DNA of 64,000 nt, from positions 498,501 to 562,500 of the forward strand of contig OX359200.1 in assembly GCA_947172415.1 (NCBI GenBank). Direction: 5' to 3'. Origin of the DNA: Chondrosia reniformis (Eukaryota; Porifera; Demospongiae; Chondrillida; Chondrillidae). Below the pieces are notes generated by a model that made no database searches, was not told where the DNA came from, and worked only from the letters and a program-made list of their open reading frames with translations. The number at the start of each line of letters is the position of its first letter. The first letter of the stretch is position 1. Position numbers and translations under genes: made by a program. This document shows, piece by piece, positions 27,501-38,274 of this stretch.

Positions 27501-29674
27501 GACGGGGACGGAACTGTCACATGACTGCTCAGATCATGCTTTCTTAAAATAAACTTTGTCCATGGATCTAGTGGTGCCTCAGAGTCGTCCTCTTTCCTCC
27601 GAGAATTGATTGGCAGGAGGTAACAGGAACCCAAAAATGGATGTGTTTTCAAGTCACCCACCATTTTCTCAGCTCTATACCATAAAATCAATTAAGTAAA
27701 TAATAGAATAAGGAAAATTACAAGAATGATATTTACAATTGCAGCCAAAATGAGGAAGAACAAGGCATGAATAGGTATACCGTAATTCAGTAAATTTTTG
27801 TGTGTGGAAATTTTCGTGTGATACATTTACGTGGTCTAAACCGACAGCACTTCTTGATTAGCACAAACAAATAAATGAGCTATTTTAACAAAGAAAATTT
27901 CCCAAATTATGGTAGTTACCTCTAACAGGCCTTTACTGTATAATGGATGTAAGTATGTAGGAAAATGGTGTTTTAGATTATTTATGTTGTTTGTTACCTT
28001 TCAGAAGTGGCATGGAGACTGTTGTCATGGAGAACCACACAGTGCTCAATGGACTGAGGGAACCAGAGACTGTGACCGGAAGTCTGTGACTTCCTTCTTC
28101 TCATCTCCTCCACTTCCTTCAGAGGAGCTTCGCTGTTACTCGAAACAATGTAGAGAGCTAAAACACTCAAGTTAAGAATAACAGCCAGCACAGAACACTA
28201 TTTCCAGCTACTACTAGCAATATATAATATAATATAACTAGAATATTAAACTATGCAAATTACATGTCTAAAGAATAAATATAAATTAAATGCAGCAACT
28301 ACACAGATTATAATATGTTTAGAGAGTCAATATTGATTCAAATAAAATATAATATAGATACAATACGTACGTATATCTAAAGAATCAATATAAAATTACA
28401 ACAACTTCATAAATTAGTTGTACAATTTTTATATTTAATCACATTATTTACCATACAAAAATGAGAATTTGTGGTACCTTGGACAAAATCTTGTGGTTGT
28501 ATTACCATGATTAAAATCCCAGCAAGGGTTTAATGAAATGTAAAATTTTTAATGAATGAGGCAATATACAGTAATTAACACAGGGTTAAAGCTCAAAACT
28601 AGTCATAATATTATACAAAGGAACACATAGGAACAGTATAAATGTGAGTGCAGCCAGTGCAAACGCTATGATGTAGACAGAGATAATCACTGGAAAATAT
28701 GATGTCGACCAGCCAAGTGACTGAAGTGTCTAATCTTGGCTTGCTTCTAATAAAATGGCCACCAGTGATCACCTCCCAGTCATCCAAGATGACAGTAATC
28801 ATCACAAGAATAGTAGTTGATGGGTACTACTACTACTTGCAGTAACAATAGGATAGAGAGGATACTACAAAGGTAGTGTTGAAGATATTCGTGTTGTGAA
28901 ATATGCATTGAGGTTAAAAACTCATTGCAGTATCTTTCATACCAAGGGGTCGCAGAGGGCACTAAATAAAAATAAAAATAAATTGTTTACTGTACATCAA
29001 ATCTTGTAAACTTCTAATCACTACAGACGCTGTCATCTTTCATAACTGTTTCTTGGAGAATTTAAACAGAAGGTTTAATTTAGAACATTTTTCAAGGGAG
29101 GAGGACAAAATTATGGTATGCTGATATAAGGGGGCGGGGACTTTTGGTGGTGTACTGGTGTTTCCCCTGATTAAGGCACAGACAGCCAGACCCTTCTTGC
29201 ATAACGTGTACGCTATGGGAGAATTTCAAGGGGAGCAACCAGCTAATGAAACCTTGATAACTGTACCAACTTGAAGTATGTATGTATGTACCTTTTGAGA
29301 GAGATTTCTTTTGATCAAATTCTAAGGAAATTAGGGGTTCTGTGGAGTGAACTGCATCATCAAGCAAGAGTCTGATTTTGGAATCGGAATTTGGTTCTAA
29401 ACTTGGTTCCGAAAACCTAACTCTCATGTCCTTAGCATTGTAAGCATGCCCTTGAAGATCGCGAATTGGAACTAAAGAACCATTGCAAGGAACATTACAA
29501 CCACACCACCCTCTCTGCGTAAGTCGACATACCTTCCTGGCCAACTTTCTCGAAAGGACGCAGCATTTCACAGAACGTAAGATTATTCTTATTTACAATA
29601 GATTTTGCTTCTTCCGAACAGTATACAGCAACATTCAAACAAAAATGGGTTTTCACAAACGACTCGGCAGACAT
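9542..29674 (-). CDS. TRAPPC8: TRAPP complex subunit 8 (TRAPPC8/Trs85), 26 exons
   Basis: Subunit of TRAPPIII, the Rab1 exchange factor for ER-Golgi traffic and autophagy. Exons: 29533-29674, 29292-29471, 28866-28961, 27998-28157, 27352-27674, 26793-26962, 26706-26778, 25895-26037, 25356-25447, 24649-24760, 24304-24516, 23702-23833, 23237-23447, 22873-23196, 22674-22777, 21259-21333, 20854-21129, 18852-19186, 18617-18782, 17536-17635, 17183-17298, 15038-15131, 13322-13431, 12387-12473, 12193-12302, 9542-9791. They join in phase to about 1397 aa (human about 1435). Recognisable blocks: ATPWYERYCNEFL, SIEHCVVLHDNS, LLQNYDLSYQLYHTLKGDY, LQIQGARLNKTK, VQWVGTVDTQLKLSP. Exons 1-11 and 15-20 are firm. 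The exon 14 acceptor (23196 or 23163) and exons 21-25 are weaker, supported by phase and partial similarity. Introns are swollen by minisatellites and short interspersed repeats. Confidence 0.9.
10911..11056 (+). repeat. Short interspersed repeat SIR, copy 1
   Basis: One of nine pieces of a dispersed family in this window. Its core includes TGGTGGAATTCCCAGAAACA, GTGGAGAAGA and CTTGTATCCTCATCCAAA. It lies in the last TRAPPC8 intron. No coding capacity or clear terminal repeats. Confidence 0.7.
11519..11730 (+). repeat. Short interspersed repeat SIR, copy 2
   Basis: Same family in the same orientation as copy 1, extending through GTTTAGTTCCCTATAGGCCT and GCATGTTGAAAAATGGTGT. Confidence 0.75.
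12456..12668. repeat. 25-bp tandem copies of the TRAPPC8 exon 24 acceptor
   Basis: About 8.5 units; on the minus strand CCTTACAGGCTAACATTCCA plus TTGGT. Each unit contains a CTTACAG acceptor plus the first bases of exon 24 (the exon starts at 12473). The repeat has therefore multiplied the intron-exon junction itself. Confidence 0.85.
14458..14545. repeat. 31-bp tandem repeat, 3 copies, TRAPPC8 intron 22
   Basis: GTTAACTGGGACCAATTAAT units start at 14461, 14492 and 14523. Confidence 0.85.
15166..17160. repeat. 29-bp satellite filling TRAPPC8 intron 21, ~69 copies
   Basis: Unit CCACCCTCATCCACATCAGA plus TTGACACAC. Variants TGGACAC/TTGACAC and CACACC/CACGCC occur in a pattern that repeats after 899 bp (31 units): the block around 15255-15842 recurs at 16154-16741. 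The array spans almost the whole intron between exons 21 and 22. Long ORFs here are repeat artefacts. Confidence 0.95.
17327..17425. repeat. GTGTGGGTG-rich low-complexity tract, TRAPPC8 intron 20
   Basis: Simple GGGTGT/GGTGTG repeat 5' of the exon 21 acceptor on the gene strand, where it reads as CA/CCCAC. Confidence 0.85.
17655..17805. repeat. Purine tract in TRAPPC8 intron 19
   Basis: GGGAGGGGGAGGAAG-type repeat, pyrimidine on the gene strand. It leads into the exon 20 acceptor (exon starts at 17635), the same arrangement as SACM1L introns 4 and 10. Confidence 0.9.
18406..18594. repeat. 32-bp minisatellite, TRAPPC8 intron 19
   Basis: About 5.8 copies of CCAAACTGTGTATCTAAGTA plus TCCTGATAGTAT. 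The array begins about 20 bp after the exon 19 donor (GTAAGT at 18611-18616). Confidence 0.9.
19207..20852. repeat. 28-bp satellite filling TRAPPC8 intron 17, ~59 copies
   Basis: Unit GTGGTACTGGGGACATGATT plus GTAGTAAT with a few recurrent variants (GTGGTGCT, GACTGTAG, GTCGTAAT). On the gene strand the first unit contains the exon 17 donor itself (GTATGTCCCCAG, exon ends at 20854), so the array starts at the splice site. Minus-strand ORFs of up to 323 codons here are translations of a stop-free repeat. Confidence 0.96.
21382..21520. repeat. 40-bp tandem repeat, TRAPPC8 intron 15
   Basis: About 3.5 copies of CATGTGGACATGTTTACGAT plus GCAGTTGTGTCCTATTCAGT. Confidence 0.85.
21966..22287. mobile_element. 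MITE with terminal inverted repeats, copy 1
   Basis: The left end TACCGTAATTCGGGAAATTT and the right end complement TACCGTAGTTTGGGAAATTT form the terminal inverted repeats. A second inner pair (CACGAAAATTT) continues the palindrome. About 320 bp, with no transposase. It sits in TRAPPC8 intron 15. Superfamily not determined. Confidence 0.7.
22384..22640 (-). repeat. Short interspersed repeat SIR, copy 3
   Basis: Nearly full length, reverse orientation, from CATGAAAAATCTAAG to the CCTTGGCTTGTTAGCATG end. Contains CCTATAGGGGAACTAAACC. Confidence 0.75.
23484..23690. repeat. GGTAACTATGGTAAC-rich tract, TRAPPC8 intron 12
   Basis: Degenerate repeats of GGTAACTATGGTAAC and related words. A similar GGTAACCATGGTAACC palindrome also occurs near 13590 and 13865. 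Confidence 0.7.
23928..24060. repeat. 24-bp minisatellite, TRAPPC8 intron 11
   Basis: About 5-6 copies of ACTACACATCAAAACCTCAA plus ATAA. Confidence 0.9.
24058..24340. repeat. 70-bp tandem copies of the TRAPPC8 exon 11 donor
   Basis: Four copies of a 70-bp unit (CTCAGTGCCACACTATTGTG onward). Each carries the last 35 or so bases of exon 11 and its GTAAGT donor; the functional junction is the one at 24303/24304. One copy differs by a single base (TTGCGC against TTGTGC). Confidence 0.92.
25263..25373. repeat. 37-bp tandem copies of the TRAPPC8 exon 9 donor
   Basis: Three perfect copies starting at 25263, 25300 and 25337. On the gene strand each carries ATCTCAACCATTCAGA|GTAAGT, the end of exon 9 plus its donor. 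Confidence 0.92.
25530..25708 (+). repeat. Short interspersed repeat SIR, copy 4
   Basis: Diverged copy with GTATTCCCAGAAGCAGCTAT and GTTTAGTTCCCTATAGGCCT, inside TRAPPC8 intron 8. Confidence 0.7.
26150..26628. repeat. 24-bp minisatellite, TRAPPC8 intron 7, ~20 copies
   Basis: Unit CCCCTAAATGGAAGTGTGTC plus CCAG. The length is divisible by 3, so it yields open frames in several phases; these are not genes. Confidence 0.94.
27084..27335. repeat. 24-bp minisatellite, TRAPPC8 intron 5, ~10 copies
   Basis: Unit GAGGGGCCGGCTCTTAAGAA plus GGGG. It ends about 15 bp from the exon 5 donor (GTTCTT at 27346-27351). Confidence 0.92.
27777..27913. mobile_element. MITE, copy 2 (short)
   Basis: Same terminal inverted repeats as 21966-22287: TACCGTAATTCAGTAAATTT at the left, and TACCATAATTTGGGAAATTT as complement of the right. 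About 137 bp, an internally deleted relative. Confidence 0.65.
27912..27988 (+). repeat. Short interspersed repeat SIR, copy 5 (3' fragment)
   Basis: Only the end of the element: AGGCCTTTACTGTATAATGG followed by ATGTAGGAAAATGGTGTTTT. It directly abuts MITE copy 2. Confidence 0.6.
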
Positions 29675-30081
29675 CTTTCAGTTGCTTTGGAATGGAAATG
29701 TTAGCTTTAATATCTTTGAACAAGGATTGACAGAGACTGTTATCTTATGGGATTTCGAAAAACTTGAACATCGTACGTAATGGTGACGCCATTTTTGGAA
29801 CACGCAACCGTAAACGATTTTATCCGAAAAAATACGGAAAAGTCACGCGAGTAGGTTCTCGAGGACGCGACGTATTTGAGGAGGGTAAGCGTTACATGAT
29901 CTTATTGAGCAAGGATGATGTTCGGTTTATCGTTACCATGACACCTTGACTAGAAACATTGCCAATTTTAACTTTATAATGCGTTAATTGGAGTTGCAAT
30001 GATTCTTCTTCCAAATAAAATGGCTGCCATAAAGACTACTATGCCTTCTGTCGTGTTTGTAGTTAATGTGAATTGGCAAAG
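29675..30081. promoter_or_regulatory. Divergent promoter region TRAPPC8/VAP
   Basis: 407 bp between the two start codons, with no repeats. A 61-codon plus-strand ORF (29764-29949) shows no recognisable domain and is not called. Confidence 0.55.
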
Positions 30082-33000
30082 ATGCCTCCGGAGAAGTCTG
30101 ACCAGATTGTAATCATAAACCCTCCAAATGAGCTAGTCTTCAAAGGTGAGATCTTCAAGTAAATACATTCATAAATATGAAATGCAAGTATTATTCCATT
30201 TGGAACGGGCAAGTGGAAATCACGTGATATATTATTTAATTTAAATGCTTCACACCATACACTTCATAAATCTCTATTCCTGACCTGTCAATCAGTTTAT
30301 GGTATAATTCACATTCAGTCCGGAGCTATGGTTAGGTGTGTCTGTATAGCAGATACTATGTACAGGCAGGTAATTGAAGTGATTATCTGGTGGTCCTAAC
30401 CAGCTGTCCCCTGGTTCGATTACCAAAATTTAGTTTTACATATTTTTCTATATTTTCCTCTTTATGATGACTCTGCCATGAGGTACAGTTGCCATAGCAA
30501 CAGTTCATTCATATTTCCCTCTTGTGTAATTATACAATGGACTCCTCTTAATTGATAGAAATTGACTGATTGACTCCTCTTAATTGATAGAAATGGACTG
30601 ATTGACTCCTCTTAATTGATAGAAATGGACTGATAGAAATTGTATATGATTTACCAGGACTTGATTCTGTATTCCTGAGAATTTGATGTAAATATCATAT
30701 AAGTGGAGTTGATTGCATTCATACTTGAAAGTGGCAACGTTGATACCTTAGAGTGACAACAATTAATTTTACATTCTCACTTTAACTTTATGGTTAAATT
30801 TCATTTTGTGGGTTCCTAGTTGCATGTGTTTCATTACGTTCAAATTGTAACCAAAATTTCTTTAAATTTCATTTTTAATGTAAATTGTACACATTTAGGT
30901 TCATTTGCTGAGGTGTGCAAAACCTTCCTCACATTGACTAACCCTTCTGACAAGAGAGTCCTCTTTAAAGTGAAAACTACTGCTCCAAAGTCCTATTGTG
31001 TCAGACCCAACAGCGGTACTATAGCTCCGGGGCAGTCACAGGAAGTGGAAGGTAACTCATCTGTTGCCAGGAAGTATTGCTACTTTGCCAGGAAGTGGGC
31101 TAGGCTGGCAGGAAGTGCTGCTAGATTGGTAGAAAGTGCAGGAAGTGCTGCTAGATTGGTAGAAAGTGCAGGAAGTGCTGCTAGATTGGTAGAAAGTGCA
31201 GGAAGTGTGCTAGGCCAGTGTAGTAGTAGTCCTTAATCCTCTGTTATCAGTATACATGTTGGCAGTTTCCTAAATCTATTGTCCTAACAAGTCACTAAGG
31301 TGCTATTCAATCACAGCTAATTAATACTTTGGCCCTTTTCCCAGCACATTAACCCTCTCATTACGTGCCTCACTTCCTGTTTCTGAATTTGACAGTGAAT
31401 TCTTTTCTTTTGTCAGTGATGTTGCAAAGTGGAAGCATAACAGAAGCAGAGAGAAGCAAGCACAAGTTTATGGTTCAGACAATGTATGCACCTTCCGATG
31501 ATGAATCATTTCCAGACTCACTGGTAAGATTACCCACCCATATGGGAATACCTCATCCACTGGGGACATCCCCTTTCTTTTTGGGGATACCCCCATCGAC
31601 TGGGGACATCCCCTTTCTTTTTGGGGATACCCCAGCTTTCTACTCCTACTGACACTGAGGACACTCCCATTCTGCTAATAGTTATGCAACCTGTTTCCTC
31701 ATTTGTACTTTGTTTCTACTGTAGTGGAAGGAAGTTTCAAAAGATAAAATCATGGACACCCGATTAAGATGTGTCTTCCTGGAGGAGCAGCAGTCTAGTG
31801 CAGTGAGTTACCAGTTTCCTTGCAGTGATGGTCATGTCTAGCAAGCAGTACTGCTCCCCTCTAGGTCCCCCAGGAGCCAAGTAGTGAACCCTCTCAACCA
31901 GTACCTCCATCTGATGAGGAGATAAAAATGGTAAGGTGTGGTTCGTTAACTCCACTGTCCATGTACCCAATGGTAGAGGCTTTACTATCTGTTATGGTAT
32001 GACAATACCTCTAAAAAGGGAGTATGATATGCTATGGAAAATCAATTTTGCCAAACCAGCCAAGGGACCAAGGTCTCATCTCGGCTAGGGGACCAAGGTC
32101 TCATCTCAGCTAGGGGACCAAAGTCTCATCTCGGCTGGGGGACCAAGGTCTCATCTCGGCTGGGGGACCAAGGTCTCATCTCGGCTGGGGGACCAAGGTC
32201 TCATCTCGGCTGGGGGACCAAGGTCTCATCTCGGCTGGGGGACCAAGGTCTCATCTCGGCTAGGGGACCAAGGTCTCATCTCGGCTGGGGGACCAAAGTC
32301 TCATCTCGGCTGGGGGACCAAGGTCTCATCTCGGCTGGGGGACCAAGGTCTCATCTCGGCTGGGGGACCAAGGTCTCATCTCGGCTGGGGGACCAAAGTC
32401 TCATCTCGGCTGGGGGACCAAGGTCTCATCTCGGCTGGGGGACCAAAGTCTCATCTCGGCTGGGGGACCAAAGTCTCATCTCGGCTGGGGGACCAAGGTC
32501 TCATCTCGGCTGGGGGACCAAAGTCTCATCTCGGCTGGGGGACCAAGGTCTCATCTCGGCTGGGGGACCAAAGTCCTATTAACAGTAGTAACCAGTGATA
32601 GCTCTACAGTTTATGGTGAGGTCTTCTATCGTGATATCCAGGAAAACCCAAGTGAGAAACTGGATCCGGTTGTCAGCCCACAACAGAGTCACGCTGGATC
32701 TACGCCGAGTACTGCTTTTAAGAAGGACGAGGTAGTCGCTATAAGAGAGGCAGTAAGTAGACATTCTCTGTGACTTACGTAAGTGAAGGAGGACATGAAG
32801 TGTCTACCCATCCTCTACTGTAGGCCTCGAGAACCAGTGAGTCTAAACTAGACAAGGTCCAGTCTGAAAATGATCAGTTGAAGGTGAGCGACCCTTTGAG
32901 GTGTAGTCAACTAGAGCTAGTTACAGGATTTCCAGTTTTTTTTTCTTTTTTGATGTTTGTAGGCTGAATTATCTAAACTAAGACATCGCATTAGTACACA

Positions 33001-33130
33001 ACCATCCACACCTGCGACAGCAGTACCTGTTACCGTGACAACACAACAGGGGTCGGTGATGACGCCCACAGTGATAATCATATTGATAATAGCTATTATT
33101 TTGGGTTACGTGATTGGACATTACTTTTGA
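30082..33130 (+). CDS. VAP: VAMP-associated protein (VAPA/VAPB orthologue), complete, 8 exons
   Basis: Tail-anchored ER receptor at membrane contact sites; it binds FFAT motifs of lipid-transfer proteins. Exons: 30082-30145, 30899-31051, 31417-31523, 31725-31802, 31865-31930, 32642-32752, 32824-32883, 32963-33130; 268 aa. The N-terminal MSP domain (about residues 8-125) holds the VAP signature [18 protein letters not shown] at residues 44-61, including the basic residues that contact [17 protein letters not shown] follows. Then come a Ser/Pro-rich linker, a short coiled coil ([20 protein letters not shown]) and a C-terminal membrane anchor ([19 protein letters not shown]). The exon 6 acceptor was chosen at 32641 because only it keeps the phase; the acceptors nearer the repeat do not. 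Confidence 0.94.
30535..30640. repeat. 32-bp tandem repeat, 3 copies, VAP intron 1
   Basis: ACTCCTCTTAATTGATAGAA units begin at 30541, 30573 and 30605. Confidence 0.85.
31090..31215. repeat. 30-bp tandem repeat, 3-4 copies, VAP intron 2
   Basis: GGAAGTGCTGCTAGATTGGT units at 31111, 31141 and 31171, near the exon 2 donor. Confidence 0.88.
31549..31635. repeat. 40-bp tandem repeat, 2 copies, VAP intron 3
   Basis: TGGGGACATCCCCTTTCTTT starts at 31561 and 31601. Confidence 0.8.
32050..32577. repeat. 25-bp minisatellite, VAP intron 5, ~21 copies
   Basis: Unit GGGGGACCAAGGTCTCATCT plus CGGCT, with AAG/AGG variants. Fills most of intron 5. Confidence 0.95.
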
Positions 33131-34112
33131 CTAGAAAATCCGTTTAACTGTTGATTAATTTGTCACTGTCTTAACATACTTTATTGGTATTGGCTCGCAT
33201 GCTGTCCAACTGAGGTGTTGACCAGAAACAGTTGAGTTCTGTTGAGGCTAAATCTTGCTTAGCCAGCGTGTAGGCATGCTTAAATCTATATTTTATTTAT
33301 ATCAGAGAGTCCAGTTTCGAATATTTTACATCAGAAAGTCCAGTTTCAAAGAGTTCATATCATTATGTCATGGAGATCCACTTTCAAATTGTTTATATCA
33401 TAATAATAGGAGCTAGGTTCTAGTTGATTTATCTCATTGAGTAATAATGTACGTATCATAGCAGCAGGTGCACGTAGATACCAGCTGCGCAGGATTAAAT
33501 ATCTATTAAGACAAATACGATGGTTAAATCAGCATGTTTTCTGTAATGTTATACATTGCTTGATCTTCGCTACATACATATATTGTATGCTCTTCAAATA
33601 GCCAAACACCACTTTACCACAGACATGGTTGACATCCACATGAGGTTAAAAAATATTTAGAAAGACATAGGTTATTGATATGCATATATTTAGGTATTTT
33701 TATTATTATTATTATTATTTTTATTATTATTATTATTATTGATTTAAGTGCATCATGCGCAGTCAATGCAGCACTATACAATAAAACGAACATTGACAAC
33801 AATATTATATACATATACACAGTAACAGTTCTGATTATCCATACAACAGACAGTTATTATATATGTCTATCTATACATCTTCCTCTTAGTCCCTTACATA
33901 GATATACATATATAGAAGTATATTGTAACTTATACTGCGTATAATAATCAAGACATCACAAATAGAGTAAAAAATAATAATTATTGTTACACCTATATGC
34001 TTAATACATATATAATTGTTTGTCTTAATCAACAACATTCTGTTTTGTGTGCAAGTCAAACATTCATATAAATATAAGTGACAATATTAACACTAATATT
34101 GAAGAAATAAAT
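33131..34112. other. Convergent intergenic stretch VAP/UPF0547-like
   Basis: AT-rich, with a (TTA)n microsatellite at 33694-33752. No gene seen; presumably the two 3' UTRs. Confidence 0.6.
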
Positions 34113-37100
34113 TCATTCTTTGGGATCAATTTGTACAATCGGAACTGGCCAGGAAAAAGAAGGGACTTCTTGGGAATTTTGGCCCGCTTCGGGGGATTTC
34201 GTTGAGTTGGTGGTCATACTGGCACAATCACTGCTACTTACAGATTTGGTTTCCATATCTATGGGATGGTGGTTCTGTAGCTTGGGGCTGCCAGACTCCA
34301 GAGAATGGCTGTCCATGCTCCCTTGGGAGGAACTGTAGCTGTTTAGTCTCTGACTGACACAGGTATGTTGCTGGGACATTTTCCCCACATCCTGTGTGTC
34401 GTCGTAGCACTTCCATCCCGGGGGAAGAGAGAGGTATCTAATGCCAAACTGAGGATTACAAATGGCTATCAGTTTTTCGTTTGATCCAGTTTGTCCATTC
34501 ATGAAGACGCTGTTGTTGTCTAGTAAAGAATTTGAGGAATTTTTTGATTTATTTGGATCCACAATCACCGATACTTGAATTGGAACATCTTTTGGCTCAG
34601 TTGGAGCAACTGTCTGCAGTGTGGGCATGAAGAGGTCGGACGAACCGGACTCCTCCTCTTCTTGATAGGAGGATATACTCGAGAGAGATTCTTGTTCATT
34701 GTGCTGCCTTAGGTGGTACCACAACCTTTCCTGGTCAAGAATTCGACTATTGATGACTTGCAGTGTCAATGCTATATTGTCAGTTCGTACTACTTTGACT
34801 TCAGCAGCCTTTGCTGCCTCATCAACGGCTGTCAGAAGGTCGTAACCCTCACCTGCCCTTATCTTCTTTGCGGATGGTCCCAGCAGCCACTACACAAATA
34901 ATGAGGAGAAGGATACACTAACTTGATTATTTTACTAAATATGGTCTTCTATACTTTCACATGGTTACTTAAGCTTGTATTTCTTCTACAGTAAAACGTC
35001 TATTAATGGACAGTCTACACATAACCACAGTTACTGAGTCATACAGACGCTCAGTGAGAAGCACATTCATAATAGAGTTATAAGAATATGGTTACCATGC
35101 CGACTTGACTAGTACATGAAAGGATATCTACTATTGATGAATAATATCCCCCTCCAAATTATTGTTAATTTAAACAAAAACATTGTGGTTTAAATAAATA
35201 ATGAAATTATATTATACATTTCCTATTACTATAATATTGTATTAATACCACACTTAACTTATAAATTACATGTTGCCTACAATAACAAGCTTGATTGAAA
35301 TGGCTTCCTTCATCAAGGATTGGTTCAGAAAGGCATTCAACATGATGGCCTTTCCTCAAGGAAAGGTTTTACAAGCAGAAATGTTACCTTACTTGATTAA
35401 ATTGATAATCTTGCTCCTCTTCATAAACTTCGTAACTTGTGGGAGCTGCATAGGAAAACATCCAATTAAGTTTATGTGAAGTTGAATTCAAATATGAAAC
35501 ATTGGTAAAATTCATAGAAACCATTTAGACTATTCAAATTATGAACATTTCTACTATATTAAAATGTTAAATTATTAATAATTTGGGATTCAATTAGGCA
35601 GCACATATAAACATGCTAACAATTAAAGGATTTCATTTTTCAATTAAGGGGCCAGTGGAATTATAGCCCAACAAATAAGATAATTGAAACAATTATTGGG
35701 GGATAACACATCTTTTCAAATTAATACACTTATTTGATAAAACTGTAACAGATTTTATTGACAAATTCTTCTGTTACCTCTAGTTACCTTAGTTGACTAT
35801 GTGCCTCCAAACTATGAATACAATTTGGTCAGCCCATAGTGTATGAATATGATTATAAGACAACATAGGTCAAATTGAGCTTGTGGGAGTTACTATGGAA
35901 TTCAATTAAGCGCCTTGTGAAGTTATCTTTATGAATGACATAACAAGCAAATTATATATCTTTGAATTTACAGAATTAAGGGTCAATCATTTTAAAACTC
36001 AAACCTAATTTACACAGAAATGTGTCTATTGAAATAAATTTCTGATTACAAAGCACCTACAAAAAGAATTCAACTTCAAATGAAGTAATAGCAGACCATA
36101 AAATTGTGTATTGCAATCATGGCAATAACAAAATTAATTGAAAGAGCCATAATTTGGTTACATTATAAAGCAATTATGATTACATTAAGGAATACATTAT
36201 TGCATTGCGCTATCCATTATACAAAATATGGATTCCACCACATATAGTATATAGCCCACAAATACAATTATCAATGTGCACCAACTCCATAACACAATGG
36301 GTGCTTCTTTAGACGCCTGTTCAAACGGAGAGTGAAACAGGAGTAGTAGACTATCCTATAGGAACCTTTCAGAGGTGTATGTACGCTCAAGAATAACAAT
36401 ATGTATAACACCTGATTGGTTAGCTGTCATCACACATTGTCACATGTAGACAGAACTGTACCACTTGTAACTGCCTTATCTGAGGAGGAGACATGTGCTG
36501 GATACACCAGAAATGTTTTCTAACAAGAAGACTTCTCTATAAGACTTTCTTAGGCCTTTGAGTAAACTTATATAAAAGACCTTGGAGAAGTATTCTCCAA
36601 AAGCTTTCCAAAGTCTTCAAGAGACATTCTCTAATAGACTTTCTCAAGCCTTCAAAAACGCATTCTCCAAAAGCTTTCCAAAGTCTTCAAGAGACATTCT
36701 CTAATAGACTTTCTCAAGCCTTCAAAAACGCATTCTCCAAAAGCTTTCCAAAGTCTTCAAGAGACATTCTCTAATAGACTTTCTCAAGCCTTCAAAAACG
36801 CATTCTCCAAAAGCTTTCCAAAGTCTTCAAGAGACATTCTCTAATAGACTTTCTCAAGCCTTCAAAAACGCATTCTCCAAAAGCTTTCCAAAGTCTTCAA
36901 GAGACATTCTCTAAAAGACTTTCTTAAGCCTTCAAAAATGCATTCTCCAAAAGCTTTCCAAAGTCTTCAAACACAGATTCAGGCAGCTTGTGATAGTAGA
37001 TAAATGTTTGTCTCATAAAGATGCACTACTTACAGAAGTGTCCAGTGGAGTTGAGAGGACGTGTCACAATCCTTGGCTTTTTCTTGAACTCAAAGCCACA

Positions 37101-38274
37101 ATTTTTGCACTTCTTACATGCTACAGGAGTCTGAAAGAGAACAATTCAGTAAATCATAGGAGGACACAGTGAACTACAATCATTATTGATCCATCCCATA
37201 ATGTTGACTATACAAATATTTTGATTAATGTACAGTCATTTAATAATCACAACAACACAACAAACACTCAACAATGCTGTTGCATGTAGTTTATCTGCTG
37301 ATAAGGAATTACAAACCCAAAAGAGATCATCTTGGTGGAGAACATAAAATATCAATAAGGAGAAGGACACACAAGTTAATCAACCTAGAAAGTTACCCAT
37401 CCACTGATACTTCACAGAAATACGTACAAATATTTTAAACACCTCTTTTACATATATTCTCTAAATAAGATAGTCTCAGATTGCAAACATGTAAACAGAT
37501 CTGCCTATAGCCAAACTAGAACCATGAACCATGAATATCCTACATTCCACTGGATTAGGGATGTCAGTGCTTTATTTAAAGTTAATAAAAAGTGGCCACT
37601 TTCATAGATGATTTCAAAAGTTTCAAACCATTTGATTGAATAGTCAAGACCAATTGCAAAGCATGCTACCCCTAGCCTTCTTGGTCAATGTATATTGTTA
37701 CACATTTCAAAAAAAGGTAAGTCCATCTATAGCAGCGGATGGTTGCTTGTAACTCTGTCAAATCATCCTACTGGATATTATGTACATTAAATGCATAGCA
37801 ACTGATAAATGCCATCCCACACATTGCGAGGATCAGGGCAACAATACTCAGCACTTAGCATTGCGTATATATACTTGACAATATTGGATGTACAAAGGCA
37901 TACGTTTGGCCAAAACGTCATATAGGTCTTGCAGTAAAGTGTAGCCTACAAAACACAGATAGATCTGTAAAAAGTAACTTGAAGCAGCTTCTCTCGCTGT
38001 GTGAAAACACCAACTAATACAGATCATGCAGACTCAAGCCCGACAAGACTTCACTCTTAACAATCAAAACGACGTTTAGCTAAATCATCGCATTGCGGCA
38101 GTGTCTCATCCGAAAGAGTTCCTTCAGCCTTACGGTCGAACCAATTCTATCCCATCTTACGCTTGGAGCGAGATGATGGTATGCCTGCGAATATTCCACC
38201 TGTCTTTATAAAAATTCATTGCTCAGAGAATTACTCACCCTTAAATTGCACACTGGACACGTCTTCTGCACCAT
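34113..38274 (-). CDS. UPF0547 (C16orf87-like) zinc-ribbon protein with long Ser-rich tail, 4 exons
   Basis: Exons: 38239-38274, 37034-37130, 35393-35445, 34113-34889; 320 aa. The N-terminus reads KTCPVCN, then TPVACKKCKNCGFEFKKK across intron 1. This places Cys6, Cys9, Cys17, Cys20 and Cys23 in the CPxC...PVACKxC.CG.F pattern of the UPF0547 family. The fourth exon carries DNIALTLQVINSRILDQE, resembling the conserved C-terminal helix of human C16orf87. About 190 further residues rich in Ser, Gln and Asn follow, which the human protein (about 154 aa) lacks. Function unknown; zinc binding is inferred from the cysteines. All splice phases agree. It starts 501 bp from the divergent PDI gene. Confidence 0.75.
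36592..36976. repeat. 70-bp tandem repeat, ~5.5 copies, UPF0547-like intron 2
   Basis: CATTCTCCAAAAGCTTTCCA begins each unit (36661, 36731 and so on). It ends near the exon 2 donor (37028-37033). Each unit contains shorter related TTC-AAG-TCTTC sub-repeats. Confidence 0.93.

Noticed and set aside
29764-29949. 61-codon ORF in the TRAPPC8/VAP promoter gap
   Set aside because: No domain and no coding signal; likely 5' UTR or promoter DNA.
30355-30425. Possible tRNA gene (GGTTCGATTACC box B)
   Set aside because: No cloverleaf can be formed; at best a tRNA-derived relic.
32034-32582. 182-codon plus-strand ORF
   Set aside because: 25-bp repeat in VAP intron 5; neither splice phase nor family sequence supports it.
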